In this document: positions 1 through 53,200 of the stretch, one piece after another
How the letters are laid out: the number at the start of each line of letters is the position of its first letter
How positions within the stretch are numbered: position 1 is the stretch's first letter
Assembly (NCBI GenBank): GCA_028751875.1
Contig: CM054134.1
Location: 49,482,738-49,546,737, forward strand
DNA length: 64,000 bases
Reading direction: 5' to 3'
Source: Rapana venosa
Taxonomy: Eukaryota > Mollusca > Gastropoda > Neogastropoda > Muricidae
The notes under the pieces: model-generated
Database searches by the model: none
Seen by the model: the letters and a program-made list of their open reading frames with translations, nothing else
Told to the model about the DNA's origin: nothing
Program-made: the position numbers and the translations under genes

Positions 1-70
1 GCTTCGATATTTTTGCTTTACAAGATTCAGTGCTTTATAAATACCATACATTATCATTATAATAAAATCT
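1..70 (+). mobile_element. SINE 3' tail cut by window start
   Basis: GCTTTACAAGATTCAGTGCT followed by a TATAAAT-rich and TTAT-rich end matches the tail of the element at 54768-55025. The rest lies outside the window, in a V-ATPase intron. Confidence 0.65.
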
Positions 71-126
71 GAAAAGTGTCATTGGCATGCCCTGCTTAAT
101 TAAAAAACAACAACTTTTTTTGACAG

Positions 127-25083
<24,957 letters not shown>

Positions 25084-28000
25084 ATTCAACGTCATGAGCT
25101 GTACAAGTCTGCTCTCTATCAAACACCGTTTTGCATAGACTGCGCATTTATAATCAACTTCTGTTAAAAACATACTGAAATCAAAGAGTTGAGTGCTTCG
25201 TGAAAACAAAGTGCACAGTATCTGTTGAAAGTTGTAGGTGAATCAAATTAAAACTTTACTGGTTTTCACTTTGATGAAACCTGGCTGTTTTATGAAAGAC
25301 AGTGATAATTCAAGTTCATTGAAAAGAATTTTGTCTCCTGAAATTGTGAATACCGGAGCCTGTTAAACTTTGTAAGAAAATTAGTATCAATTTTGGTGGT
25401 AAGTTAGAAACTTATCTGGAGCCTGTTTAACTCTTTGTAAGAGAAAATAATCATTTTGGGTGATAATTTAAAAACTGACCAAATCCTTTTTTCTTTGCTT
25501 AAAATGTGTACTATTCATTTACAGAGTTAGGAGATATGTAAATCAGAAAAAAATAGCACTATTTTTTGTTGTTAACATGAGTTTGGTGAGGGTATTTTTT
25601 TTTTATACATTTTCAGAGTTTTTTAATCTTTTGAATTGTTATAATTTTTTTTTTAAATTAATCTTCTTCATGGGTATTTTGACATTTTTTCCCCCATACA
25701 TTTGTTCAGTACATTCGGTTCTAAGTTTTTACATTTTTATTTCCATCATAAGATATTTTAGATAGTTATTCTGGTTTAATTTCATCTTTAACTTTCACAG
25801 TTCTTCATTACTTTGCCTTTTATGTTCACGACATGGGTTCATCAGTTGTATGGTCAGCAGTTTAGTATTAACTTGTTCAGTGAAATGGTGCTTTCAGCAA
25901 AATCAACTGACTTCAATTGTTAACCTGGCTAGTTCCATTTACTTGTGGACAGTCCTGTTTCAGAAAATATGAAACCCACCAAGAGTTTTGACATTTTTCT
26001 TCTGTGCAGAGTGTGGGCTGTGTGACAAACTGTGTAGGAACAAACTGTTTTCTTCTGTATGAAGTCAAGCCTGTAAAATAGGGGTACAGAAAAACAACAT
26101 TCACTTACTCTTCAATTAATACGCACAAATGAAAGAAATTATGTTAAAAATGATTGGCAAGTTCAGTTTGATATAGGAACACCTGACATTGTAAGTCAGT
26201 GTGATGGAGTTGGGTTTTTTAATGACAAAATTGGGTCTGCTTGGCTGATGATTTACTGTGAAAGTTAAAATGTTTTAAGGAAGAATATGTTCTCAGCTTG
26301 TTCAAATTTGTTACTTAGATCTCAATTTGAAAGATCTTTTTTCCTGTTATATTTATATATTGCACCTTTGCATGTTTTGATATCTTTTGTTTTTATTCAC
26401 TTGTTTTTGTTTTGTTAATTTGTTACCTTCTCTAAGCTGTGTTACTTATAATCAAGTATAAAAGAATTCAGATTTGCCATTTTAATTTTGCTGTTTACAG
26501 TAGACTAGTTATTTATTTACCATTTTGTGAAAACTGTGTCTATGATTTTCCAGGGTATCAATTTTTTAATATTTATCAACCAACATTCCAACTCCTGAAA
26601 CAGGATCAAGTCTTGGTCTTGGTTTATTTAAAGATGGGTAAGTACGCAGACAGAATAGTCTTTCCTGGATAATGGTTTATAATTCAATCTTCTGCAGTTT
26701 CCAGAGTGATTTGAAGCAGAGAAAAGAATGACTGCCTGTTTGGCCCTTAGATAATCATTCTCGATATGCCCACAGGGTTTATATATTTTTTTTATAAGTA
26801 CTGTGTTATATACAGATAAGTCATGATGATAGTGCTTTCTACAATAAACGGTAGTAGAAGTTGCAAGGCACTGGTTTGGTGGCGTGAATATTTTTGTGTG
26901 TATCCTTCTGTCATGGTCTTCTAAATTTTCAAGCAAGTCTGTTGTCCTTTTTCTTTATATTCCACACACAATTAGTTTATATCTTTCTCTGTGTGCGCGC
27001 GCATGTTTACCATATATGCAAATGACAGGCTTTTGTGTAAAGATTCTGAGTGGCTATTAAATAATTGAAATAATGACAGATGGTTCTAAATTTTCTTTGA
27101 ATTACATATGGGCAGACCTTAGGTTGACTAATAAGATTTTCTTCACTTGGGAGTAAAAAAGAAAAAAAAATTTTTTAAAAAAGAAATTGACAAAGAAGTA
27201 TATTTTGACCCAATTTCATGAAGCTTTGTAAAATTACAATTGAATTATTTATAGGGTTTGATGAAGATCTCCCATAGTAATAAAAAACAAAAGAAACAAC
27301 CCAAACAAAAAAAAAAGAGAAAAAAAAAAGATAAAAAGTTTGTGTTATTTATAGGGTTTGACAAAGTTCTCCCAAAATGTCATTTACATATAGGGTTTGA
27401 CAAAGTGTCATTTACATGGTTTGATGAACAGTTATTCCATGTTTTAAAAAAAAAAGTGTCCTGTACAGAATTTCTCTATAGGGCTTTAGTGAAAAGTTCT
27501 CCCATAGTTTGAAAAACCCCACACACACAAACCCAGACATTTATGGATTTTTTTCCATCAGGCATGAAGAAAAGCTCCCATGGTAAAAAAAAGAATTGAT
27601 AAAATAAATGCAATAAATTCTACATTTCCACATTAAAAAAATTAAAGTAAACTTGCTTGTTCAGCATCATGATCTGTCATAGACAAAGAATACACAATGA
27701 ATATGAACCCCCTCCCCCTTCTTTCTTTAAAAATAAAATTCTAGACTGTGCAAATACTGTATTAATCCCTGGAGCACACAGCAGTATTCCACTTTAAAAT
27801 CTTGTCTTAGGGCAGACAAGTTTTGTCAGCAAATGTGCACAAGGTCTTGTATATAAGAGAAAAGAAAGGGGAGTTATGTCAACTTGTGTAAGTTGAGCAC
27901 AAAAGACGAAGAACTGATCCAGACATACAGGACAGAAAACTCCACAAAAGCTGAAACATCATTAAAACATTTCAGGACTTTATTCATCCATGTATGTCCA

Positions 28001-28357
28001 TGCCAAAAGAAATGCTGCGGTGATGCTGTCTCTCCATGAAAAACAATCTGAAATTCAATGTCATTAAAAAAAAATAAAAGGACAGAAGCCAAAACTAAAT
28101 AATAACTAGTAATAACTAAACATCCATTCACAATGAAACTTATTCAAGAAACAGGCATCTTTTTTTCTTTTTAAATCTCTTTTCTGTCTTGTGTCTCACT
28201 TTTACACATAACATGTTTTGGTGTTCTACACTCGGCTCACATCCATATCCAACAACTCGGCCCACATCTGTGTGCAACAACTCAGACCACTTCTGTATTC
28301 AATAAAATGTAAAACATACTTTACACAAGTCTTCCATATTTCAATGAAATTTAAAAG
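25084..28357. other. Intergenic region between convergent V-ATPase a and CSN1
   Basis: AT-rich. The first part is probably V-ATPase 3' UTR: ATTAAA at 25247-25252 and AATAAA near 26844 are possible polyadenylation signals, neither decisive. On the opposite strand, AATAAA complements at 27979-27984 and 29059-29064 are possible ends for CSN1. Besides the degenerate repeat at 27250-27580 I see no gene. Confidence 0.5.
27250..27580 (+). repeat. Degenerate tandem repeat downstream of V-ATPase
   Basis: Irregular recurrences of TATAGGGTTTGACAAAG and GTTCTCCCATAG separated by A-rich spacers. Confidence 0.5.
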
Positions 28358-28371
28358 CTCTCATAGACAAA

Positions 28372-28651
28372 GTATGTTCTTTCGAGCCAGAAGGCCCATA
28401 GAGCCGGAGCTTATCCCGGTTTCTGTAGCGTTAAGCGAACTGATGGTTTTTCACCACCCCTGTGACAGGACGCTAGTTTGTCGCCAGATACTTCCCCAGC
28501 AGAGCTGGTACCCACTTGTACACCTGGGTGGAGTGAGGAAAATAGGAGTAAAGTGTCTTTCCCAAGGACACAACACCGAGCCGAGCAGGGATTGAACCCG
28601 CGACCTCTGGATCACGAGTTGACCGCCTAAACCACTCGACCACGGTGCCTC
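28372..28651 (-). mobile_element. tRNA-derived SINE with 14-bp TSD
   Basis: Direct repeats CTCTCATAGACAAA at 28358-28371 and 28652-28665 flank a 280-bp unit. On the minus strand its head is tRNA-like, with GTGGTCGAGTGGTTTAGGC as A-box/D-arm and GCGGGTTCAATCCC as B box, resembling a class II (Ser/Leu-type) tRNA. Lies downstream of CSN1, possibly in its 3' UTR. Confidence 0.88.
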
Positions 28652-30396
28652 CTCTCATAGACAAAACTAGCCCCTTAACATCACAAGATTACATTTTTGG
28701 ACAAATATTGAAATCATTTTTTGACAAATATTGAAATCACTAGCAGTGGTAAAGACAAAAAACAAATGTACACATAAAAATGGGATAAATTACTGAAGCA
28801 GGTCCTAGGGGCACATGCATGCACTCAAATTCACGGAGATATGCACAAGAAGTGTCCTTGTCAAACCATAAATCAAAATATCTATGCACATACCAACGAA
28901 TGACAGATGAGAAAACATGAAAAATTTAACATCAGATCATTCCCAAAAGACAGAAAGTTTTAACTGTTTTACAGATCATTCTCAGTCACAACACAGCATT
29001 GCAAGTACAAAGATAATTAGACTACAACCGAAAGATCACTTGACTGACTTTTTTCCTTTTTATTTGAAAAATGTCAACTATTCGGAGAGAACAAAGATGA
29101 TAATGGCCAGTCTGTAAAGGCCAACACGACAGCATCATTTCATGCACAGTAATGTGGTGGTATTATTTCAACAGCTCTTCTCTCAAATCACAGAGATGTC
29201 AATAAACTCATCTTTCAGCCTGAAACTTCATATCAGTGACAATAAACTTTCAAGAATTCATTTCCCAAAGCTGTATAATCCACTTTCAAGAATCAGTCCG
29301 AGTTCTATACTGATGATTCTCAGCTTCAATGTAAAATGTAAAGTATTGTCACCGCAGATGGAATAACTACAGTGCTGTAATTAACATTAAACCTTGACAA
29401 AGTAAAACTGAACAAGACAATAGTCATGTGTTTTCAACCAAGAACTATGTTTTCAATACTTCAATGTTGAAGTTGTGCATCTTTGTTTAGGCAGAAAGTT
29501 GGTGTATTTCTCTGAACTCCAATGTTGATTAGACAAGAACACTGTAGAGTTGCATACAGTTTTCTGAAGTCTTTATATCTTCACGCATTCCATGAATTTA
29601 CTTTGTCTCCATCCAATGATAAATCCGTTTCCATATGCATGCAGCAGGATTTGAAAGGGCCTGTCAGGGAAAAAAAAGATCTGCAGCTACATGGATAAAA
29701 AATATAAGGGCCCTAAGGATAGATATGACAGCAGTCTAACCTAGAAATGCCGAATGGATAGACTTGCCATCAGAACACTAATTCTAATCTCAGTCTAGGC
29801 ATGGTACTACAGTAAAAGCTCACTTCTCAAATATAAAGAATGTTCAATTCTTGTGGATCCTAATTTTCCAACCTTATAACTGTTTTGTTAAGCTAGAATT
29901 AGTTTCTTCAGCTGGAAGTGGCTTGTTGAATGTTACAAAAGCACACAACAAAAACAATACTAACTATGGTTAGCATTTACAATGGGTGAGAGATTTGAAG
30001 TGAGGTGAACTAAGAAGACCTGTTTTGTTGGCCTCAATATCTGTCTTGTCCGTTTTAGGGTTTAAAAAAAAAAAAGGTAAAATGTACCACAACAACAGGC
30101 ATGTAACATTAAATCTAGTAAATGAAGAAGGGAAGTGAATGAGCTCATAACTTAACAATCAACTGTCCCAAGATAAACATGCGAGGCCTCTGTCGACGCA
30201 GTATCAGACCTGTCCAGGAAAAGCGAGGTACCTGTCCCAACGTGAAGTGTGTGAGACAGGAACTTGTGTGTTGGTGCATCAGCCTGGCCTCAACACAGAT
30301 GTGGAAGTTAGTCTTTATACCCACAGCCATGTGACTAGTGACCAGCAGGAAGTTGGGGAATACATTGTGAAGCCAAAATGCAGTCCTCGGTTCAGT

Positions 30397-46639
<16,243 letters not shown>

Positions 46640-46774
46640 TATTCTTCTTAGTTCTTTTACTTCTTCCTCTAACACTCAGAAACTCAAACAGCAACTAGTA
46701 CAGTAGTAGTCGTAGTAGAGACTACTGTAGACCTGTCAATACTAAGTGTCAAATGAGCAAACATGCGTTGCCCT

Positions 46775-47060
46775 GCCATTAAGTGCCTGGCAATTCAGGC
46801 CACGTGCATCAGACTTCAGCGTGAAAAAGAATTATTATAATGTTATCTTTTATGTCTTTCTCAGTTTCTGGGGTAAAATGGCAGAAGAATGTAACAAGAA
46901 AGAAAATAGACAAGGAGGTGACCGGAAGGAAAGGAATAAGGCAAAAACAAAGAGAGCGATAAAAAAGTGGGAATTCCTAACACAGAATTTCCAGAAGGTA
47001 GGGATACTTTTAACACTGACAGGCCCCCGGCGGGAGAAAACTTGTGAGGAATAAGCTGTG
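46775..47060 (-). repeat. Dispersed repeat family E, copy 2
   Basis: Inverted copy of the repeat at 24585, in the interval between CSN1 and NUDT1, just upstream of the CSN1 ATG. Shared landmarks on the plus strand are AAGTGCCTGGCAATTCAGGC and CTGACAGGCCCCCGGCG. Confidence 0.7.
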
Positions 47061-47956
47061 AGGCTAAGGTTTGAGCCAGAGTCCACACACTGCTAGGCCT
47101 ACTCGCTACAAGTTTACTAAATGGTGTGGGTTCTATGAATGGGTGTATGCTTTCGTTTTTCTTTTCAGTAAAACGCAATTTTTTAACGACTTAAACACAT
47201 CTCGGCGAAGAATTTCTCCATCGCTATGATATTAATCACAACAGAATACAAATAAATCATAACAATAGAACACAAACTTGAAATATCCCTTGCTGCAATG
47301 TCAACGGCATCTTGGGTCTTGTGTCTAAAACGGAAGTGTCCTATACAATCACGTGACCACTGAAAAGGCCTTGAAAAGGTGAATGGTAGGCTACGCCTTA
47401 GGTCAAGGCTAAAGGTCAATAAGGCTACACACTGGTATTAATATGGGGGTCACGTAGTATTTTGTATAGAGTTCGAGTGGGAAAAAATGTTGGTGATTTT
47501 CACAGATTTTTTCAAGTATAAAAAAATGGACTGTGCACTTGTTTTGGGGATTGGGGACATAGAGCAATACCAGGTAGTCACGAGAAAGTTGGAAATAATC
47601 ATCAAATGAGTATTGTTTATATTCCTACAAGCGTTGACCCCGCGCATGCATATTGTAGTAAGGAAGCTAGCAGACGACAAAGGACTGAGGTGACAGTGTT
47701 TGCTGAAAAATTAAAACATTTCAAACCTACCAAATTTGTTCAAAATCATATGAGTTTTGAGTCAGAGGCTAATCTTTCACAAAAAGTGGTTTTTATTTCT
47801 GTGGATGCCTTAGTACGTGCGCTATGAATATAAGAGTCACATAGAAAAACAGAAGGGGAAAAAAAAAGAGTGATTTTGTAATACTGGTGTGCAGCCGAAT
47901 AGCGCGCGTTTTCAACACGTCTAAGAGGTATTGATCCACTAGGCTACAAGGGTAAG

Positions 47957-48003
47957 CTTATATAAAAACCGACCAGCGCGTAGAGGTCGACGTTGCACCA
48001 GGT
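47957..48003 (+). promoter_or_regulatory. Candidate TATA promoter and non-coding first exon of NUDT1
   Basis: TTATATAAAAACC at about 47958-47970 resembles a TATA box. About 30-40 bases downstream is a strong donor, CACCAG|GTAAGA, with GT at 48002-48003. A short non-coding exon spliced to the acceptor at 50255-50256 would fit the NUDT1 structure. This is inference from motif spacing only; CSN1 diverges from the same region at 46639. Confidence 0.25.
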
Positions 48004-48904
48004 AAGAACAATAAATCATCTGGACTAAGATATTATCCAATAGGCTAGCTCATGCTCCGTTGTTGCTTTTTTCTTGTGTAAGACTGTTGCTAACAACAAA
48101 TGTAAAAACAGATTTTCTTTATCCTAATGACATGGCAGGCATAACTATGGCGGGAAAAAAGTGTCCCAAGGCCTACAGCTTGCAAAGTCTGCCTGTGGAA
48201 TGTTATGGTCCAGCCGCAACGTTATTGCTATTAATTTTTAAAAGTAAGAGACAATTTATTTGGCTAGTTGCTTTCAGTTCCTAATGCGAAATGCGTATAC
48301 TTTCAGAGTTATTTGGGATAGATGTGGGCGCGATTTTGCTTATAAATATAACTTATAGTATAAGGGTATAACCGTATATTGACAGAAAATGAGCGGTCGG
48401 GAATTACATCTTATACTAGGCCTATAGAACTTTTAAGTCGTGCAATGTATTTCCTTAACCAACTGCTCACAATAGTAATAGGCCATTTCCCCTTCCCTTA
48501 CCCATGCACAGGCACATGTGTGTGTATCTGTATGTTTACTCTATGGTCATTTGGTTACCCAACCAATATACAGCCATTGACTAGATTGAGTTAAAACAGA
48601 AACCAAAAAACACCACAAAGTGCACACACACAGACACATGCAGTGATGCACACTTTCATGCTTAGAAATATAATCTTGACTTTAACCCAACTAGCCATGA
48701 CCTTGTCACTTAGTTTTAGAAACCACAGTCAAATTAGAATATTTGCTTTTTCAAATGCATCTGTGTATTTTTATGTTTCCACAACAGGCCATTTCAGAGT
48801 GAGATGTATATTGTGGGAACTTTAATCAATGTGCATGTTTCATTTTCAGTGTTCTGATGGTGGGTATACCCAAGCGGAATAAGCAAATGCTAGTAGCCCT
48901 ACAC

Positions 48905-49100
48905 ATGAATTCTTTTTCGAAAACCCAGACAGAGAATGGACCAAACAGACAGAAAATAGCCAAGGGGTGACAACAAGAAAAGGTAAAAGGCAGAAACAAA
49001 GAGGGATAGAAAAGAGGCAAATTTCTTGCCCATAATTTCCAGATGGGGATGCTTAAATTTTATACTAACAGGCCCCCAGCATTCCCACGGAGGACACATG
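48905..49100 (-). repeat. Dispersed repeat family E, copy 3 (partial)
   Basis: Inverted partial copy with CATAATTTCCAGATGGGGAT and CTAACAGGCCCCCAGC. A further end fragment (GTGCATGGCAAGTCAGGCC) is at about 49388-49440. Confidence 0.65.
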
Positions 49101-50265
49101 AGTTGACAAAACATAATATCCATCTTACGCACTAGTGCATGCAAGCACACACACATACAATCGCAGAGCCTATATATATATACAGAATTATGAAGACCAT
49201 CCATTTGATATTTTTCATCTCACTCTGACATTCTTGATCACTTACAGCTTTTCTACTGCAACAGTTGGAGATTAATCAATCTACCCTACCACCTTGCCTG
49301 TTGTGCATGTATGATCTAGGAATTTTTATTTGTTGTTGAACAACTGTTATCTGTCATATGAGCAAAAATGAACTGTGCTGTCTTTAGGTGCATGGCAAGT
49401 CAGGCCTAGAACATCGGACTTAGCTTGATCTACGGGAAGGAATGTGATACTGATGACGGCTGACAATCTTGGCAGAGCACTATGTGATTATAGTTCATAC
49501 TGGTTCATGGGAACTGCCAATAATAAACTTTGCCAATTATATTTAACATTTTTTAGTAGTTTTATGACTAATTTCACCAGCTGTCAACTCTATCATGGAG
49601 TATTTCAAGCCAGTTAGAACTTGGAAAGGAAACTTTTAAAAACCAAAAAAAGCAAAGAAACTGCACCCAAATCAGAACTGATGTAAGAATAACCACAAGG
49701 TTTTTGAGGAGAGGTGCAATTTACTCTGCTAGACATGAAACATAATTTTTTTCCCAGCAGACTTAAAAGTTCCTTCTTTAAAACATGCTAAGAAAAGTAT
49801 TCCTCAGTGTCAAACCAGAGGAGCCCACTCAAGGTGAGAGAGTTCTGTCACATGGCCCTGTAGCTTGCAAATCTCATGAACATAATGAGGATTTAACATA
49901 TTGATGAATACTAGTTAAAATTGTTACACAGACAGAAAAACACTCTCAACACATACACAGGCACGAGTCACAGTGAGGGCAGAGTAAAAACGATGCTTTT
50001 CAAGCTTGGCTTTTTACTCTCGAAAAAAAAAGATCAGCTGCATTTGATTTGACAGAAGACAGTGTACCACTACAACCTAGATTTTCTGAACACCCATGCT
50101 TCTTGAGTCTTCCCAATGGAAATCACATAAGAAATTCTGAATGTGTGGCTGCCAATGCCCAGTTACACTGCTTGCAGCCTGATAAAAGACATTTTTCTTC
50201 AGAAAAATATCAATCATCATAATCATGAATTGAATATGGGACTGGATCTGTTTCAGGTGAGCAGG

Positions 50266-53200
50266 ATGGCATGTAAAAAAGTTCTGTCCTTGGTGTTCGT
50301 GCGTGAGCATTCAAGAATTTTACTTGGTTATAAGAAGCGAGGCTTTGGCAAAGGCTGGTGGAATGGATTTGGAGGCAAAGTGGAAAAGGGAGAAACCATC
50401 ATGGAAGGTGCTCTTAGGTAAGTGGATGTCAACATGGATGAAGAACAAGTTTAATTTAAAAGATTTTCAACCATTTCTGCTTTCAAAACAAACAAGTCTG
50501 CACATTCTATGTGCTGAGATTTAAAAACTGTTTACTTTTGCACTTTCATTTTTGATGGCGAGGGTGTGTGAATTAACTTGGCATTTTTTGCCATCTTTCG
50601 GGTATGTTTCAAAATCCATTAAATTTTGTTAAAATTTACTGGAAATACATGACACCAAGAAAGCATGCGAATATATATGTCTGATTTGTTTTTTAGGAGG
50701 ATCATTGTGAAGCAAGTACAAATTTTATGTGATTGCTATGTAAATAAACGTTGCATGTGACAGTTTATGCTAGAGGAACAGCCTCATTTGTGGTGTGCAG
50801 AGAACTGAAGGAAGAATCGGGGCTGACTGGTCGTGATCTGGATGAGGTTGCGATGCTAACATTCGAATTTGAAGGGGACCCCGTTCTTCTTGAAGTCCAT
50901 GTGTTTTCCACAACCAAGTACTCTGGACAGCCCTCAGAATCTGATGGTAAGCTTATGTACTCTGTTGATGTTGCTACAGTTAATGATCTTTTGGGTGGAG
51001 GATTTTTGTGGTTTTGAGTTTGGGTTTTTCCCCTTGTTCCTCGGCTAGAACTCCGAGGTTCAGCCATAGTGAGATTTGTGTGTGTGCTACTGTTTCACCC
51101 ACCATTAAGGTAGCCACATGCCGATTTCAGGGATGGTGTCTTAACACAACACCTGGGTACATGTGTTTTTAAAGTTTTATCTGTTCCTACTGGCACAAAA
51201 TGGTGTTCTCTTTTGAAAGGTTGAATTGTTTGTTTAATGCGTGCGCAAGATGTTCTGTATGTGTTTGCACATTGGTTTCAGGTCTCATCCAAAAGACTTG
51301 GGGAATTGGAGTCAGTGGTAATGTTAACTCTGGGCTAAAATTCCTTATAACAGGCGCCTTCGTGGTGGCTCAATCCCAGGCCGTCAGATCACAAGTGTTA
51401 CACTACCCACTAACCTATCCCACCTCTGGGTGGTGTTGTTGCATGATTACCATTATACAGATTTTTTTTTTTTTTTAATAGATCAGAATATTGCAGTAAA
51501 ATACACATGTAAGAACTCCAGCTATTTTCCTGTAGCATTGAAAGGGGGTTTTTTTTTGGGTGTGTGTATGTCATTTGTAAACTTCTGCTGTGAATTTAGG
51601 CATGGTACATCTCTGCGAATTTGCAGAAATCCACGAAAAGGGAAACAATTTTTTGTATGAACCCCACGAAAACCCCTGGTTAAGCAGGGACGGGATAGCT
51701 CAGTGGTCGGAGCACTCGCTTTCCCCCAGCCAAGTTAAGCAGCTTCGAACGTGGTTACCAGTTGGATGGGTGACCGTTTGCGCGCCTTGGCTTCAGTACA
51801 GTTCCCCCAGTTCACCCAGCTGTACATGGGTACCTGCCCTCTTTAGGGTCAGGGAAGGTAAAGCAGCGAGGGAGAGGAGATGGGCGCCGCCCTCAATATG
51901 CTGGCTCTAGAGAAGTGAGGAGGTCTCTGACGCCTCACTCCCCTACAACCTTATAGGTTATGGGACTCCTTTACCCTTTACTAAGCCCAAAGGGGTGTAA
52001 CTCGTCCATGCAGATTACTTTCCTTCTCTTCTTGACATCATCACTAGGTAGCCAGTGGCCTGTCTCTGTTGAAAGAAGCCGGCCATGTGTATCAATAATA
52101 GGTATCTGTTTTCATGAAAGGGATGGACCAGAGAGGGGAAGGGGGAGAGTGGGTGGTGGTGGTGGGCTTTCACCCAACTGTTTCACTTAAGCTGTGTATG
52201 CTGTCAGAGAGCACTGTTTACAATCAGCAGGCAGACCAGCCTCCCCTTTTTCATGGAGAGAGCCTTTCTCTCTCACACTCTCTTTCTCTCTCACACACTC
52301 TTGCTCTCTTACTCTTTGTCTCTCTCTCTCACATACACACACAACACACACACACACAAAACTTCTATCCCTCTCTGTCTTTGTCTCTATCTCTCTCACA
52401 CATACACAAGCACATACAAAACATCTCTCTCTCTCTCTCATACACACACACAGTTTTCACACACACACACACACAACCGTTTGGGCCTGAAACTTTTCCT
52501 CCATCCATTAGACCATGAGTCGTGGTCTGGGTGCTAGTCTTTCAGATGAGACGATAATTCAAGGTCCCGTATGTTACACAAAATTATTTAGCGCACGTAA
52601 AAGAACCCACGGCAACAAGAAGTTGTCCAAGGGAAACAAATACAGTTGCCCCCCCCCAAAAAGAAAAAAGGGTGGGGCTGCTCTTGTGGCGACACGCTCT
52701 CCCCAGGGAGAGCAGCCCGAATTTCACGCAGAGAAATCTCATGACTTAAAGTGGTATAAATAAATAAACACACATACATTGATTTAGATAAGTCCTTATT
52801 TTTGCTATGTGATTACTTGGGTATAAAACCTTGTTTGGGCTGAAGAAATGACTGATAAAGGAGAGTTTATTTTAGGGCAGAGATTGCTTAGTATGAAGAA
52901 CTGAAATGAATTCAAGGAGAGGCTTTTTTACAGCCTAGAATTATTTAAAACCCTTCAGCTTCAGGGGGCAACGCCCCCTGACCCCCCAAACCATTTCAGG
53001 GGAAAATCAACTTTTCCTTCAGTACCATGCCTGATGATTGTTTTTAATGTTGACATGGACCGTAACAGCAAACATTGAAAGAAGCCTTAGAAGGATACAG
53101 GCAGTGGAGATATGCTTTCGTGAACTTCTTGGTATCTCATACAGGGATCACATTACTAGCAAGGAAGTGAAAACCAGAACTGAATATGCCACCAGGCCAT

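Larger units (their letters stand above)
46640..50235. other. Interval between divergent CSN1 and NUDT1
   Basis: Contains two family-E repeats and a short stretch with more CpG (47880-48000, GCGCGCG). Otherwise AT-rich sequence. No further coding exon recognised. Promoters for both genes should lie here. Confidence 0.5.

Noticed and set aside
28473..28664. 63-codon minus-strand frame with VVEWFRRSTRDPEVAGSI
   Set aside because: This is the familiar translation of a tRNA-derived SINE head and not a protein gene.
52114..52537. 134-codon and overlapping open frames rich in Ser, Leu, His and Thr
   Set aside because: They read through (TC)n and (CA)n runs inside NUDT1 intron 2.
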